Origin: Acanthacorydalis orientalis
Lineage: Eukaryota > Arthropoda > Insecta > Megaloptera > Corydalidae
Direction of reading: 5' to 3'
Assembly: GCA_034766995.1 (NCBI GenBank)
Contig: CM068315.1
Location: 45,689,162 to 45,753,161, forward strand
Length of the DNA stretch: 64,000 nucleotides
A program made the translations under genes and the position numbers. Of the stretch, positions 1 to 16,875 are shown one piece after another; position 1 is the stretch's first letter; each line of letters starts with the position of its first letter. Below the pieces are notes generated by a model. The model was not told the DNA's origin, searched no databases, and saw only the letters and a list, made by a program, of their open reading frames with translations.

Positions 1-1483
1 AATAGTAAACGATAATTTTAGTTTTATTTCACTGTTATTGATGTTATACAGATACTGAAAATGTTCGTAACTAGATTAGACTCTTGACAACGGAAACTGG
101 AAAGTACGTAAGAGAGCAAACAACATTAATTATTAATAAACATTGGTCGTATGTGGATAAAATCAAACCATCTAAAAATAGTTTTAACGTATGCAAAAAA
201 GAATAATTTTAACATAACGTAAATTGTGTATACCAATTTTATTTTTACTGCCTGCTGTAACCTACATAGGAAAATCACATTTCTTGCCTCATTTTATTAC
301 TGTCGATGTTATGAAAAACAGTATAAACTATCTGAATGTAAACGACAGGAATAATAATAATAGGTCATGGTTGTTATTTTTCTTTTGTGATTTTGAGTGT
401 TGTTTAGAATTAACAGTTTGACATTTGACGAGAACGTAATTATATTCTTTATGTTAAAACGTAAGCTATTGAAATTTGTTTATGTTTTCAAAGAATGAAA
501 GAGAAAATCGTCGCGTATTTAACGGAAAGAGAAAGATTAACAATTTATTCTGAGCTATTTGACAGGTTAATTTTTATCTTTAGAAAACAATCCAAGAATA
601 TTTTTAAATGATATGTGATCTTTTTCCTTTGTCATGTTACTTTTTTATTTTGAAATTCATATTTTATTTTATAATTTTTGTATAATCATTTGAATTTGTT
701 CACCGTTTAAATACATATTTTTGTTTTTCTCTGTTGTTATTAAATTTATATTATAAATGAATTAAGGTGGAATATAATTTACATCAAAAAGAGATACATT
801 TTAATTTTTTTAGCAATTAGTTAAGTATATTTTATTAAAAACTGTAATTAAGGTTTTTTTGTTTGATTTTATTAAAAAAATGTACATCTGATGATATCAA
901 ATTGTTCTTATTTAGGTGATAGCTTAGTCAATAAATATGTAGTGTACGTATTAAATCATTAATTTAATATTAAATTCATCAACATGCAGTATTGAAATAG
1001 CCAAATGATATATAAAACATATGTTAAACGAACAGTGTGTTTATCTAATATAAAAATAACTCGAAATTGTATACTTATTATTTGTAGAAGCACCTATATC
1101 TCTGTAAGAGGAACACTTCAAAAATAAAGTAGATGAAACTGTATATGTTTATGAAATAACAATGTTCATGTTACAATAATGAAGGTAGTTGAATTTGACC
1201 TATTTTCGATTTTTTTTTTTTTTTAATAACGAGTAATTTTTTTTTAAAAACGAATAACAAATATTTTACTTGAGACATTTGGAGATAAAATTATAAATCG
1301 AATCAAGTGTTTGTTGAATAGGGAATATTCTTATTTGTATTTTTGTTTGATTTAATATTATTTTTGGATTCAAATTTTAAAAATCACAAAACATAAAATG
1401 AAAATAAAATGATGCTGAACGTTTGAAGTAAGATATATGTACCTTTATTATTTTTATTACATTGTCATGTATAAATTTTCATT
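1..1483. other. AT-rich DNA, no gene seen
   Basis: No reading frame with coding character, no splice-site-bounded exon and no RNA gene could be recognised. Short open frames here look random for this base composition. Confidence 0.6.
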
Positions 1484-1484
1484 G

Positions 1485-1515
<31 letters not shown>

Positions 1516-1544
1516 AATATATATATATATATATATATACACAA

Positions 1545-1587
<43 letters not shown>

Positions 1588-1602
1588 AATATATATATAT
1601 AC

Positions 1603-1636
<34 letters not shown>
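1484..1636. repeat. compound (AT)n microsatellite
   Basis: A run of AT dinucleotides is broken four times by short ACAA-containing units (acacaaat, acacaagt, acaaat, acacaaat). The spaced interruptions suggest the tract grew by duplicating blocks that already held the interruption. The open frame through it (poly Tyr-Ile) is not a gene. Confidence 0.95.
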
Positions 1637-1639
<3 letters not shown>

Positions 1640-2439
1640 TTTTATTATAATTATCTAAAATCGTGTTAGTATATTTATATTTCCCCAGTATGAATTATTT
1701 ATGGTAGCAGCTTAGAAATGTTCGCAAGCTAATTGAAAATTAACAAGCGATTGTTTAATATATTGGCAAAAAAGAGTTTGTAGTGTGTAAGAAATAATTC
1801 ATTCATAAAAGAGAATTTATCCAGTATAGAAATTATAATTATGGCGTTTATCCTAATTTTTTAGACATAAATATGTGTTGTTTGCAAATGTATTTTGTAA
1901 TTAAAGGAAACTAACTCAATTTAGTTCAGAATATTATAGAAAATATTGGAAATAAGAGTCTAGAAAAATATTAATTTACAATAAAAATTTCATATCAAAT
2001 AATTAAAAAGAAAATAAAACTTATAAAACTCATTTGTTACTTTTATTCGTGAGTATGTTCCTTACGTGATAATATACTAATAGATGTTATTAACCCTTTC
2101 CCTCCGGCGTGCTTGTGACAAAATATGAGCTCTGTGAACGGAACGTGTCGCTGACGACTCGACGCTGATATAAGAAATACAAGCATGATTGCGTTTTCTG
2201 TTCTATAAACTATGTGATGGAGTTTATGACAGTGATTGGAATTATTTTTTTGAAAATAATGTAATTTATTTTAATATGTTCTTAGAAATATCATATTTTT
2301 AACGTACACATGGTATTTTTAGTTACAAAATGATAAAATTATAAAAATGTTTGAAGATAAAAAGATGATTATCATTTAACTTTCGTATGATAGATTTCAA
2401 AACATGGCACTGACATATAAACCAAACTTGCTCTAAAGA
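1637..2439. other. Non-coding stretch with possible piggyBac-like end
   Basis: No gene is seen. At 2090 the sequence TTAACCCTTTCCCTCC resembles the TTAA-plus-CCCTTT start of piggyBac-type terminal repeats, and the next 75 bases (to about 2170) are richer in G, C and CpG than the surroundings. No matching opposite end was found, so this is only a weak hint of a fragment. Confidence 0.3.
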
Positions 2440-3514
2440 TAATGATACCTAGACTCTTTTACTTTGAATCAACAATTCTTCGATTAATGAGTAAGTTTGT
2501 AGAGACTAAATCGGTTAAAGATAAAGAAACACCAATACGTGTTTGTAGTGCTCGTTCTGAAAAAAAACATGATTCGCGAAAGTGTATCAGAAGAGCCAGG
2601 AATGTCAATTCTACAAGTTCACAGCAATTGAGCCTTTCACAGACAACAATATGATGTAATTTGCATATGAATTTATTGCTGAAGGTTTGTAAGGTTTAAT
2701 TAACACAAGCATTAAAGATAACAGACCACTAGGTCGGAGATTTGTTAATTGGATACTGGAACAACATGGTTTTTCTGAAAAAGTTATTTTTAGCGATGAG
2801 GCTCATTTCAAACTCTCTCGGTATATTAACAAGTAAAACTGTCGAATCTACGGTGAAGACAATTCAAGGGTGATCGTTGGGAAGCCAGTACATACAGAAA
2901 GAGTGACTGTGTTTGGTGCGCACTTTGGTTCGGTTGATTCATTGATCTTTAGTTTTTTTAAGAATCGGGCTGGTAGAGCAATTAAATTGAATGGAGAAAG
3001 ATACTGAAACATGATTATCAATTTTTTATGTGCAGAATTGGATGATATTAATCTGGAGGACATTTGGTTCTAGCAGGACGGTATAATAAGTCACACAGCT
3101 GGCGAAACAAATAATTTACTTGCGACGAAATTTCCTGGGCGTTATTTTCAGAAATGGATCATTAATTGGTTACCGAGATCTTGCGATTTAACACCGTTGG
3201 ACTAATTTCTTGGATATCACGTTAAAGAACAGGTATACGCTAATAATTCGAAAAGAAATTCGGATCTAAAAGATGAAATCTAAAGAGTAATTGGTGGGAT
3301 AGATCCCCAGTTGTGTAGGGATTTAATTGAAAATTTTAACAAAAGAATGGTTACGTGTAAAAAAGCATGTGGTGCTCAATTATACGATATTACTTAACAT
3401 TTATAAATACCATACCCGCAACTATTATTTACAGTTAAGTAAACTTGAAATTTCAGCGAAAATTTTGTTTTATTCCAAATTGAAAAATTGCGTTCTTATT
3501 GGAAAACCTGTGTA

Positions 3515-3522
<8 letters not shown>
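2440..3522 (+). mobile_element. Decayed Tc1/mariner-superfamily transposon (arthropod DUF4817-type transposase)
   Basis: Conceptual reading of the plus strand, interrupted by several stops, shows the landmarks of a Tc1/mariner-superfamily transposase. There is an N-terminal part with FVETKSVKDKETP (near 2500), then FSDEAHFKLSRYINK (near 2800, first catalytic Asp), NGERY (near 2995), a WF.QDG motif (near 3065-3085, second Asp) and WLPRSCDLTPLD (near 3165-3205, third Asp). The 5' end appears truncated near 2440. The 3' non-coding tail reaches the (AT)n tract at 3520. At least five in-frame stops make it inactive. The subfamily is assigned from remembered family motifs, not from a search. Confidence 0.85.
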
Positions 3523-3578
<56 letters not shown>

Positions 3579-3644
3579 TACACAGGTTTTCCAATAAGGA
3601 CAAAATTTTTCAATTTAAAATAAAACAATGTTCGCTGAAATTTC
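3447..3644. repeat. Large inverted repeat around an (AT)n core
   Basis: The left arm (3447-3522) is the 3' end of the transposon on its left. The right arm (3571-3644) is the reverse complement of the same sequence with only a few mismatches. The arms are about 75 bp each and are separated by roughly 50 bp of pure AT. The right arm ends abruptly at the next (AT)n tract, so it is a terminal fragment of a second copy in tail-to-tail orientation or a fold-back duplication of the element end. Confidence 0.9.
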
Positions 3645-8116
<4,472 letters not shown>

Positions 8117-8321
8117 ATAGGTAATTCAACTTAGGGTTCTACACGAAAGTATTAAAAAAACGCAAAAATTAAAAAAAAACCTGTTATTTCCCATTTAGTA
8201 TTTTAGTTCAATTGTATTTTAGTATTAAATTGAACTAAAATACTAAATAAAAAATAACATGATTTTTCTTAATCATTTCGTCCCCTTTTACTATTTCCAT
8301 GAAGACGCCTAAATTGAACCA

Positions 8322-8325
<4 letters not shown>
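8117..8325. mobile_element. Fold-back MITE, copy A
   Basis: This is a roughly 209-bp palindromic element. Its ends, ATAGGTAATTCAACTTAGG at the left and the reverse complement of ATAGGTGGTTCAATTTAGG at the right, form terminal inverted repeats. The complementarity runs on through most of the element to a centre near 8222. It has no coding capacity. (AT)n tracts abut it on both sides, consistent with TA insertion. A second copy with the same termini and internal motifs lies at 54578-54748. Confidence 0.85.

Positions 8326-8408
<83 letters not shown>
8324..8408. repeat. (AT)n microsatellite
   Basis: About 85 bp of uninterrupted AT dinucleotides, starting exactly at the right end of the fold-back MITE. 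Confidence 0.97.
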
Positions 8409-8413
<5 letters not shown>

Positions 8414-8985
8414 TTATATTATTATGTATAATAAAAATAACATATAAACTTTGAACACTAAAAATACTACAAATAAAATTAGATATTTTCAAATGCATAT
8501 GTAACAAATTAAAAACTAAAAATATTTAGATGTATTTACAAATATTAAGAGTCTATTAACCTTGACATTCGAATAAAATAAATATTCTGGTTGAATACCG
8601 AACGTATCGAATAATTTAATTTGTTCGTATATTTCATAATGAAAAATGTTCTTCGAAAATTTTCAATAAAATTTGTGTTCATTATTTTATATCATAACAA
8701 TAATAAATGTTCTCGTTATCTACACTTTTCAGTGGGGAGACATGTATAAGAAAATAATTGTAATAAAAAAAACTATAAAAGAATTGTAATTATTTCATAA
8801 TCTATATGTTATAAATGATAAATTATTCAAATATTTTATAAAAAAATTGTAAAAGTAAATATACAATCGTATATAGTTCGCCATTATGATTTAAAAATGA
8901 TATAAATAAATTGTACGTTTCTTGATTGGAGTATCAAATTAAATATTCACTTAGTTTATTAAAAAAATACACTGCGTATATATAC

Positions 8986-9056
<71 letters not shown>

Positions 9057-11127
9057 CCAGTAATTATGATAGTGGACTAAGTCATATATTTTTTGTATTG
9101 AGAAATTTAGATCCTTGTGTTTGTGTATACTAAAAAACATATTTCCATTATGTAACAAAATATTTTCCAAAGAACTTACTGTTAATATAAATCTTTTATG
9201 TAATTATGAATTTTTATGAGTATCATAAAAAAATATGTGTTTCTTAATACTGAATATGACATTATTTTCAAAATTATTCTTAACATCTTAACGGATCCAT
9301 TATATCCTTTTTTAAGTGGTCTGATACTAGCATAAAGTGGAAATAATTGAATTTTTTCGTATATTATAAAATCTGAAATTCTGCACTATCATCTACAGAT
9401 GTTTTATAAAACATCTGATAAAGGCTATCTTTCAGAAATCTGATCCATTATATTTTCAACCAATTAAACAGATTCTCACTTAATATTTTTCTTTCTCTTT
9501 GCAATTGATTTCTCTAGAGATTTTGTTGTCCAATAGCAATATAATTGTTCGTTTGAGAGCTTCAAGCAAAGAAGTTGACTTAACTTAAGGGTTATTTACC
9601 TTGAAAATAAATATAGTTTTATACAAAAATCAGATAGGTACATGCATTTTTCCAGAAAAACAAAGTATACCGAAAAGTAAGTGACTTAGTCTACTACCAA
9701 AATAAACAAAACCATAATTATGTTTACTGACCGACTTTGCAAAATCATTAAACGGTACATTTTATTTTTTTCTTCTAAGTTCTTTTAGATTATTAACATA
9801 GAAATAATTGTTATATAAAATATATCATAAAATCATTTTTTTTTTCAATTTTTTGACTTTGTCCACTATCATAATTACCGCACATATATCACAAATATTT
9901 CATTAGAAAAATATATATCTACTTAACTTTATTCTAGTAGGAAAGAATTATTTAATAATATATTAGTCTTAAATACATACAAGCTGATACAGGAAACAAA
10001 TACATTCATTTCATTATTCATAAGAAAAGTGCGGAGCTTTGGAATTCTTTTATGTAATATATTGAGTATAAATTTATTTTAAATAGTTGATTCTTTTTCT
10101 TAAAAATAAAAACGTATTTTTAATAAAATATTCAAATTGTCTTTTTATAAATAAATCATATACAATCAATATGTATGACAGATATAATACTTATATGGAA
10201 TTATATTTAATTATTCTCTTTAAATAGTCTATTATTGAAAATTGTGTAGATTTTCTGATTTATTTATATATTTGTACGTGAAACAGTCAAAATTGTTTTA
10301 TTTTTTGTATTCTCTATATAAAAATAGTGAATTTTAAAAATTTTGTTATTTTTATAAAATTTTTATATATTTGTCAGAACTTTAATATTCATTAAATATT
10401 GAGGGCATTGAGTTGTTTTAAATTTAACAATATCCTTTCTCCGATTATTAATATTGAATTGTTCATTCATTTGATATTATATAAATGCTATTGCATAAAT
10501 TTATTGTTATGTACTTTTTAAATAAATCAATATAATTATTAACATTATTTTCAATTAATATTGATTATAAATTTAATTAAAATAAATTTAATTTATAAAT
10601 TACATAAAAATTAGGACTATGCTTAAAAACATTAAAAAATATTTATTATTCTCGATCTGCTCTCAGTTCGATATGGCACCCATAACTCTATACCAAATAT
10701 ATGTTTTAAATTCTACTTTTTGATATACTGAGACGCCAATATTAGCTTGAGAACATCGATATAAATTGTGCGTAAACTGAAACTTTCCATATGGTAAACG
10801 AGTATATTAACAATTATATCCCATACTGCGTACCAATCGATTGCTGAGATGATTAAAAAACATATAAAAACGTAAAAATAAACTTTACAACATGAGTTTA
10901 TATATTAAAATATTGTCACTGAATCAAATCTGTTCAAATATACTTTATTTTTAATAAACGAAAAATTTGAACGACATTTAATAAGGGATCATCAAACATA
11001 ATGAAAAGAGAGCGGAAAGCACGATATTTTTGTATTGAAAAATGTTTTATTACTAAAAGCGGTTATAATCCCTCGTTTTTTTATAACGTCTTATTGAGAG
11101 ATTTTTACTTTAATTAAATATAAACAT
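8409..11127. other. AT-rich intergenic DNA
   Basis: No gene seen. It contains a compound (AT)n/(TG)n tract at 8978-9055. Other open frames are short and of random composition. Confidence 0.55.
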
Positions 11128-11151
11128 TATATATATATATATATATATATT
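11128..11151. repeat. (AT)n tract at the left mariner junction
   Basis: AT dinucleotides run directly into the left terminal repeat of the mariner element that begins at 11150. Confidence 0.9.
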
Positions 11152-12417
11152 AGATTGGTGCAAAAATAATTGCGGTTTTTATCGTTTTAAATTTGTCGCC
11201 GATTTTTCTAATTACCGTTATCTTTTATTAGACTCGTGATACATTATTGTAAACAATGAAATTAGCGCTATTGATTTCCGATTATGTCGATTGCTTTCAT
11301 TCTTTAGTATTGTTGGGTATAACCTCTTAAATTAGTCTTAGAAAAAAAGCAAATTCGCACGATTTTGTTGTATGAGTTTAAATTGGTACGTAAAATAACA
11401 GAAACTGTTCGAAATATCAAATTTAGTTTTGGCGAAGAGTCAATTAGCGAACATACAGCTCAACACTGGTTCCAAAAAATTCGTAATCGACACGAAAGAC
11501 TTGATGCTGAGGAGGGTCATGGATGTCCTTAAGTTATAGATAATAATGATTTAAGAACTATTATTGAAGCGGACCCGCGTAAAACCACTCACGAGGCGGT
11601 AGAAGAACTCATTGTTGATCATACAATAGTTATTCTGCATTTGAGCCTAATTGAAAAAACAAAAAAGCTGGATAAATGGGTGCTTTATGAATTAAACAAG
11701 CATCAAGCAATCCGGTGATACGAAGTCTGCTCTGCGCTTCTTTTGCGTGACAAAAATGATCCTTTTCTTGATCACAATGTCATATGTGATGAAAAATGGA
11801 TTCTCTACAACAATATGAAACGTTCATCACAGTAGTTAGACCGTCGAGAAGCACCAAAACAGTTCCTAAACCGAAGCTTCATGAAAAAAAGATTATGGTC
11901 ACTCGTTGGTGGTCGGCAAGTGGCATCATTCACTACAACTTCTTCAATCCTGTTGAAACAATAACAGCAGAAAAATATTATCAGGAAATTGAAAAAAATG
12001 TATGAAAAGTTGTATCGTTTACGACCAGTATTAGCTAATCGAGGAGGACCAATTCTTCATGACAACGCTCGATTACAGATCTCATAAATGACTAAAAAAA
12101 TTAAATGCACTGGGTTATGAAACCTTACCTCACCCACCTTCTTCTCTGTACCTGTATCCAACATTTTTTTAAATATTTGAGTAATTTCTTATGAGAGAAG
12201 ATCTTCAAAATTCAAGCATCAGCTGAAAGCGTTTTCGATGAATTCATTAATTCCAGGACTTCAGTATTCTATCTTGTAGAAATAAACAAACTTGTTTCCC
12301 GATGGGAAAAATGTGTGTAATCCATTGATCTTTATTTTTATTAATAAATATAATTTTTAACTGATATATGTGTCTTTAGACTCGATACATAAAAACCGCA
12401 ATTATTTTTTCACCAAC

Positions 12418-12421
<4 letters not shown>
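11150..12421 (+). mobile_element. Mariner element with both terminal inverted repeats, transposase decayed
   Basis: The left end begins TTAGATTGGTGCAAAAATAA and the right end is the inverse of TTAGGTTGGTGAAAAAATAA. Both continue as TTGCGGTTTTT, giving about 31-bp inverted repeats of the cecropia/Hsmar1 type. The 1272-bp length is typical of mariners. Between them a plus-strand transposase relic is recognisable: a helix-turn-helix part (SEHTAQHWFQKIRNR, about 11450-11500), DEKWILYN (11790s, first catalytic Asp) and ILHDNARL (about 12050-12075, second Asp). The third Asp region (about 12130-12160) is not recognisable in frame. Several stops and frameshifts interrupt it. It is flanked on both sides by (AT)n, as expected from TA-target insertion. 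Confidence 0.93.

Positions 12422-12464
<43 letters not shown>
12421..12464. repeat. (AT)n microsatellite
   Basis: 44 bp of AT dinucleotides starting at the last bases of the mariner right terminal repeat. Confidence 0.95.
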
Positions 12465-12467
<3 letters not shown>

Positions 12468-12984
12468 TTTTGTAACAGATTAAATAAAAATAAATGTAAA
12501 AACGTTCAACATAAAATGAAAACAAAAAAGCGATGTCAGTGCGTACATTAATATTTGATTTTTGCTAAAATATACATGAAACTAAACTTATGCAATGTAT
12601 AATACCATTAATAATATTAAAACGTGGAAACGGCTTTACCTTTGCAATAAAATGTTTATACAGTAGGTTCATTCAGATTGAGAATTTTATATGATTCAGA
12701 ATTTTATTCATGAGATGTATTTATCAATTAATTATCATTATATATATATATATACATGTGTGTGTGAATATATATATATATATATGTATATATATGAATG
12801 TGCGTATACAAAGTATTTGACCTTGATTGCATTAGTACATTTAAATCAAGTCAATCTCAACGAGCCAACAATTCATGTAAATTAATAAAGGTAATATTTG
12901 ATGAAGCAAATAACAATGGTAGATTCGTAGCCGAGTATTTATTTTCCCCCATTTGAAATTTTAATTAACTCCTTTTGAAGAGGT
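12465..12984. other. Non-coding AT-rich DNA
   Basis: No gene seen. It contains AT tracts with TG/GAA interruptions at 12739-12796. Confidence 0.5.
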
Positions 12985-13130
12985 GAATTCAAGTTATCGT
13001 CTGTCTTTATCATAACGATAACGTCACTGACGTGATATATTTTGGTATGAGGTTTGATCCGTGTAAACACTCGAAAATTAAATTACAATTGCGAGAGTTT
13101 TCTTCTCGGTCGCGTAATGATGCGGAGTTT
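12985..13130. promoter_or_regulatory. Possible regulatory block with GATA and CRE-like motifs
   Basis: Within about 60 bases there are three GATA-type sites (two TTATC and one GATAA). Two of them form the inverted pair TTATCATAACGATAA, followed closely by GTCACTGACGTGA, which carries a CRE-like TGACGTGA core. A CpG-containing stretch (tctcggtcgcgtaatgatgcgg) follows near 13105. Such clustering is unusual in this AT-rich DNA. No gene start was recognised next to it, so a regulatory role is inference. Confidence 0.3.
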
Positions 13131-13663
13131 TCTTTTTAATTGTTTTTATTATCGTACGAATAATCGCGGTATTTTGTATAAGAGAGAAATGTAATATTTA
13201 ATTATCGTATATTTTGTTTCATGATTCAGTATCACTTAAAAGAACAAATCTTAGTCATTCAAATGTGTCATTTTCTTTTGTACTAGAATTTTCAGTTCGA
13301 TTTCATTTTTATAAAATCTGCGCTTGACGAGAGAAAAATGAATATTAATAACATTTATTTTAATGAAAATTACATTTCTTTTTATATATTTTTTAAACAG
13401 TTATTTTACAATACATTTAGAAATTTTAATAATCGTTTTAATCGAGCATTTATTATGAGTTAGAGATGTACTTCACTACGACGTTAATGATCCAACAATA
13501 AATACATAAAGAGAACATCGAAAGAGATGTTTCGAATAGCAGACACACAGATACGAAAACAAACTATTTTAACTCTAATTTTGAATGTTTTCTTGTGTTA
13601 AAAAGTTCTGACAATTAAAAATGTATAAATGAAAAAGATAAATTTCATGCATTACATTACTGA

Positions 13664-13702
<39 letters not shown>

Positions 13703-15045
13703 TTAAAATATATTTTAAATAAAATAAAATGCCCGCAATATTCAGTTTGAACAGTTGTGAAAGTCTTTCTACTAACAGAAATTTTATATAATAAATTTCT
13801 TTATAAATAAAATAATCGGTATAAAAGTGAAATTTAAATTAAAAAAATATTTTTGTAAAAAAAAAATATGGTATAACTTCTAAATAAGGAAATTCATATT
13901 TTTGAATAAATGTTTATATTTTAATCTGACAAAAAAAAAATTTAAAAGCCATACTAACATTTTCAATTAAATTATTATTATTATTATTATAATATATATA
14001 TATATATATATAATCTTATATTTGAATTTTAAAAAATACTGTTAAATAATACAAATACCGTTAAAATATATGTTTAATAATAATAATATTGTTATATATT
14101 TTAAGCAAATAATTATGCAAATTACACAGATAATAACTCTAAAAGTATATTACAATAAATTGGATTTTTATATAAACATGGTTTAAGAAAAAAAGAGTTC
14201 ATTCGATAGAAAATTTAAGTAATAAGAAAGTGAACTTTCTCTAGATATTAAATTCCTTAAAAGGTTTCCATTGCTTTATTAATTTACATAACATTTCTTT
14301 TATATTTAATAAACAAATCAATAACGAATGGAGTTAATAAATGTTTAAAAGACGAATATGTATTTCAAATAAACATATTTATTTTTAGCAATTTATTCTT
14401 TGAATAATATTAATTTGAAAATTTAATATTTCTTTATAACTTTCAGCTAAATATTTATAGTGTATGCTCTTAAGTCTAACAAAACATACACACATGGTTT
14501 CTAATTCACAATTCAATGATCATAAGCTTGTCTGTAATTCGCAGCTTAAAATACCATATATGCTAATGAATCTTACATCTAATCTAATATTTAGTCGATG
14601 TAAAATTACATGCTATCATTTATAATCAAATACTGAAATAATACGCTAATTTCATGTTTACTTTACAGCACCATGTTTGTTTCATTTCAAATTTAAATTC
14701 ATCGCCTGTCATCTTTTTCTTATTTTTGTCAAAAAAGAAGATTTTTAAGATCAATAATTTAATGTTATTTTTAACGCAAAAAAATACTTTTATATAATAA
14801 GATATAAAATGAGATTCATTTTCTTTATTTTCGCATCAAAATTAGTTTATTAATAAATTTTATTTTCTAATTTAATAAACACATATTTTTATGCTTTTTG
14901 TAATTTATATTTTTATTTAATTTTACATTCATCAATAGCATTCTTCGTAACAATTATAGATCTAAAATTTTATTTGAAGAATAAATCCTAATCATTTTAA
15001 AAGCATATTTTTTTAAGTTTTTTTTATTATACACAGACACACACA

Positions 15046-15048
<3 letters not shown>
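13131..15048. other. AT-rich intergenic DNA
   Basis: No gene seen. Small (AT)n tracts occur at 13669-13700 and 13991-14012. Confidence 0.55.

Positions 15049-15112
<64 letters not shown>
15049..15112. repeat. (AT)n microsatellite
   Basis: About 64 bp of AT dinucleotides, preceded by an AC-rich run. Confidence 0.95.
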
Positions 15113-15115
<3 letters not shown>

Positions 15116-15237
15116 TTTAAATATAATAGAATTAATATTGTTGTTAGAATAACGTGTTCTCAGAACTAACCGATATTGGCAAAAATTTCATTTCAGTAAA
15201 AGGTTTATTCTTTGTTTGGAAAATGAATGCTTGAAAC

Positions 15238-15238
<1 letters not shown>

Positions 15239-15320
<82 letters not shown>
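15239..15320. repeat. (AT)n-(GT)n-(AT)n compound microsatellite
   Basis: About 50 bp AT, then GTGTGTGT, then about 22 bp AT. Confidence 0.95.
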
Positions 15321-15322
<2 letters not shown>

Positions 15323-15357
15323 GTAAAAAATTATTTTTAACTAATTTCTTAATAAAA

Positions 15358-15413
15358 TACTTTGATTTGAAAATATTTTAAATCATAATTTAAAATATTT
15401 TTAAATCAAAGTA
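15358..15413. repeat. 26-bp inverted repeat with 4-nt loop
   Basis: Arm 15358-15383 (tactttgatttgaaaatatt and on) pairs with arm 15388-15413 with a single mismatch, leaving a CATA loop. It is a compact hairpin with no recognised gene around it. It could be a MITE remnant or cruciform-forming DNA. Confidence 0.85.
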
Positions 15414-15920
15414 CTTGCAGACAAAAAATTTTTTAAAGAGCGTGATTATTAGCAGCAAACTTTATCAAACTTCATTAATATGCTAAATTCTCATCAAAAT
15501 ATAATCTCATTTCCTATATTGTTTTTTTGTACACAAACAATGGAACTTTTTTCATTAACTCCAATAAGATAAAAATATATAATCTAGACATTGATTTTCT
15601 TCTTAATACCGAACAAAAATTTTCAGAAGTCAAGTCATTCGACAAACCTATTTTAATTGCAGATTAAGCTTTTCGTTTCGAAGATGCTCGTTCGTTCGTT
15701 GAGATCGTATTATAAAGAAAGCGCGAATGACGTAACACTACAATAGGGAATCGTTGAATTACAGAACGAATGTACAGGACAAATTTATAATAGGATATTT
15801 TACCAACTTGTGGGAATTATACTCGCATAGGCAATTCATGATAAAAATACATTCTATTCTTTTCACATTATACCGAGAATAATGGAACTGATATTTTGAA
15901 AATAAATTTATTCTTCTACA

Positions 15921-15923
<3 letters not shown>
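15414..15923. other. Non-coding DNA
   Basis: No gene seen. A short CpG-containing stretch with TCGTTCGTTCG lies at about 15686-15700. Confidence 0.5.

Positions 15924-15978
<55 letters not shown>
15924..15978. repeat. (AT)n microsatellite
   Basis: About 55 bp of uninterrupted AT. Confidence 0.95.
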
Positions 15979-15981
<3 letters not shown>

Positions 15982-16807
15982 TATATACATGTAAGTATTT
16001 CTCTAAAATATTTGTTTTGAAGCAATAAAAATTGTAAATTCAATATCTGTTTCAGTGTTACATATTTAATTAGATAATATTTTTATGACAATAAATAAAA
16101 AGAAATTAAGCGCAAATTAATGTATATTGTATAAAAAATTGTCTCTATCAAAGTTTTATGATAAATAAAAAAAGTCGTAAAATATTTAAAAGAAGAATAA
16201 AGTGAAATACAGCATAAAAGGTTACACTGATTTGGCGAAAATGTATTCTTTGAATATTATTAAAAATGTATGAGAAACGACGAAAAACACATTTTCATGT
16301 AACCCAAGATATAGGACTGAAAACGTGCTGATGTATAGCGAATATGTCCGTAGATAAATATATACCCTCAGCCATGTGTACATATTATACATACGAATGT
16401 ATGAGTGTATATATATATATCATTTGTGTATGTATAAATCTAATTTACGTCTGCATCTACTTAAAAATTAATGTTATAAAATAACATTATCTGCTATACG
16501 AAAATAAATATTTATTTTTTTAATACTAATAATTTTTATAGGTTCTTAATTTTTATATCATGCCACATCTGATCAAGACATGAGTGTATTTAGAAATGCA
16601 CTAAAAAATCATATTTTATAATCGGTTTCCTTTTATTTTAATACTTCACCGCTATAATTCCTAGAGGGTGATATAATTTAATTTATTTTAAATTAATTTT
16701 AACTATTGACTTAATATATTTAAAAATATCTTTGACAATGTCAGCAAATTGTCTTTTTGACAATAATAAATTAATTAATTCATCCATGACTTTATGAGTA
16801 TAAAATC

Positions 16808-16875
<68 letters not shown>

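Noticed and set aside
1437..1658. Poly(Tyr-Ile) open frames here and at 3628, 8235, 17778, 29456, 33708, 34707, 41457, 48949, 59553 and elsewhere
   Set aside because: They are translations of (AT)n microsatellites and have no coding character.
2090..2200. piggyBac element from the TTAACCCTTT start
   Set aside because: Only one end is visible, with no transposase or opposite terminus. Mentioned as a hint only.
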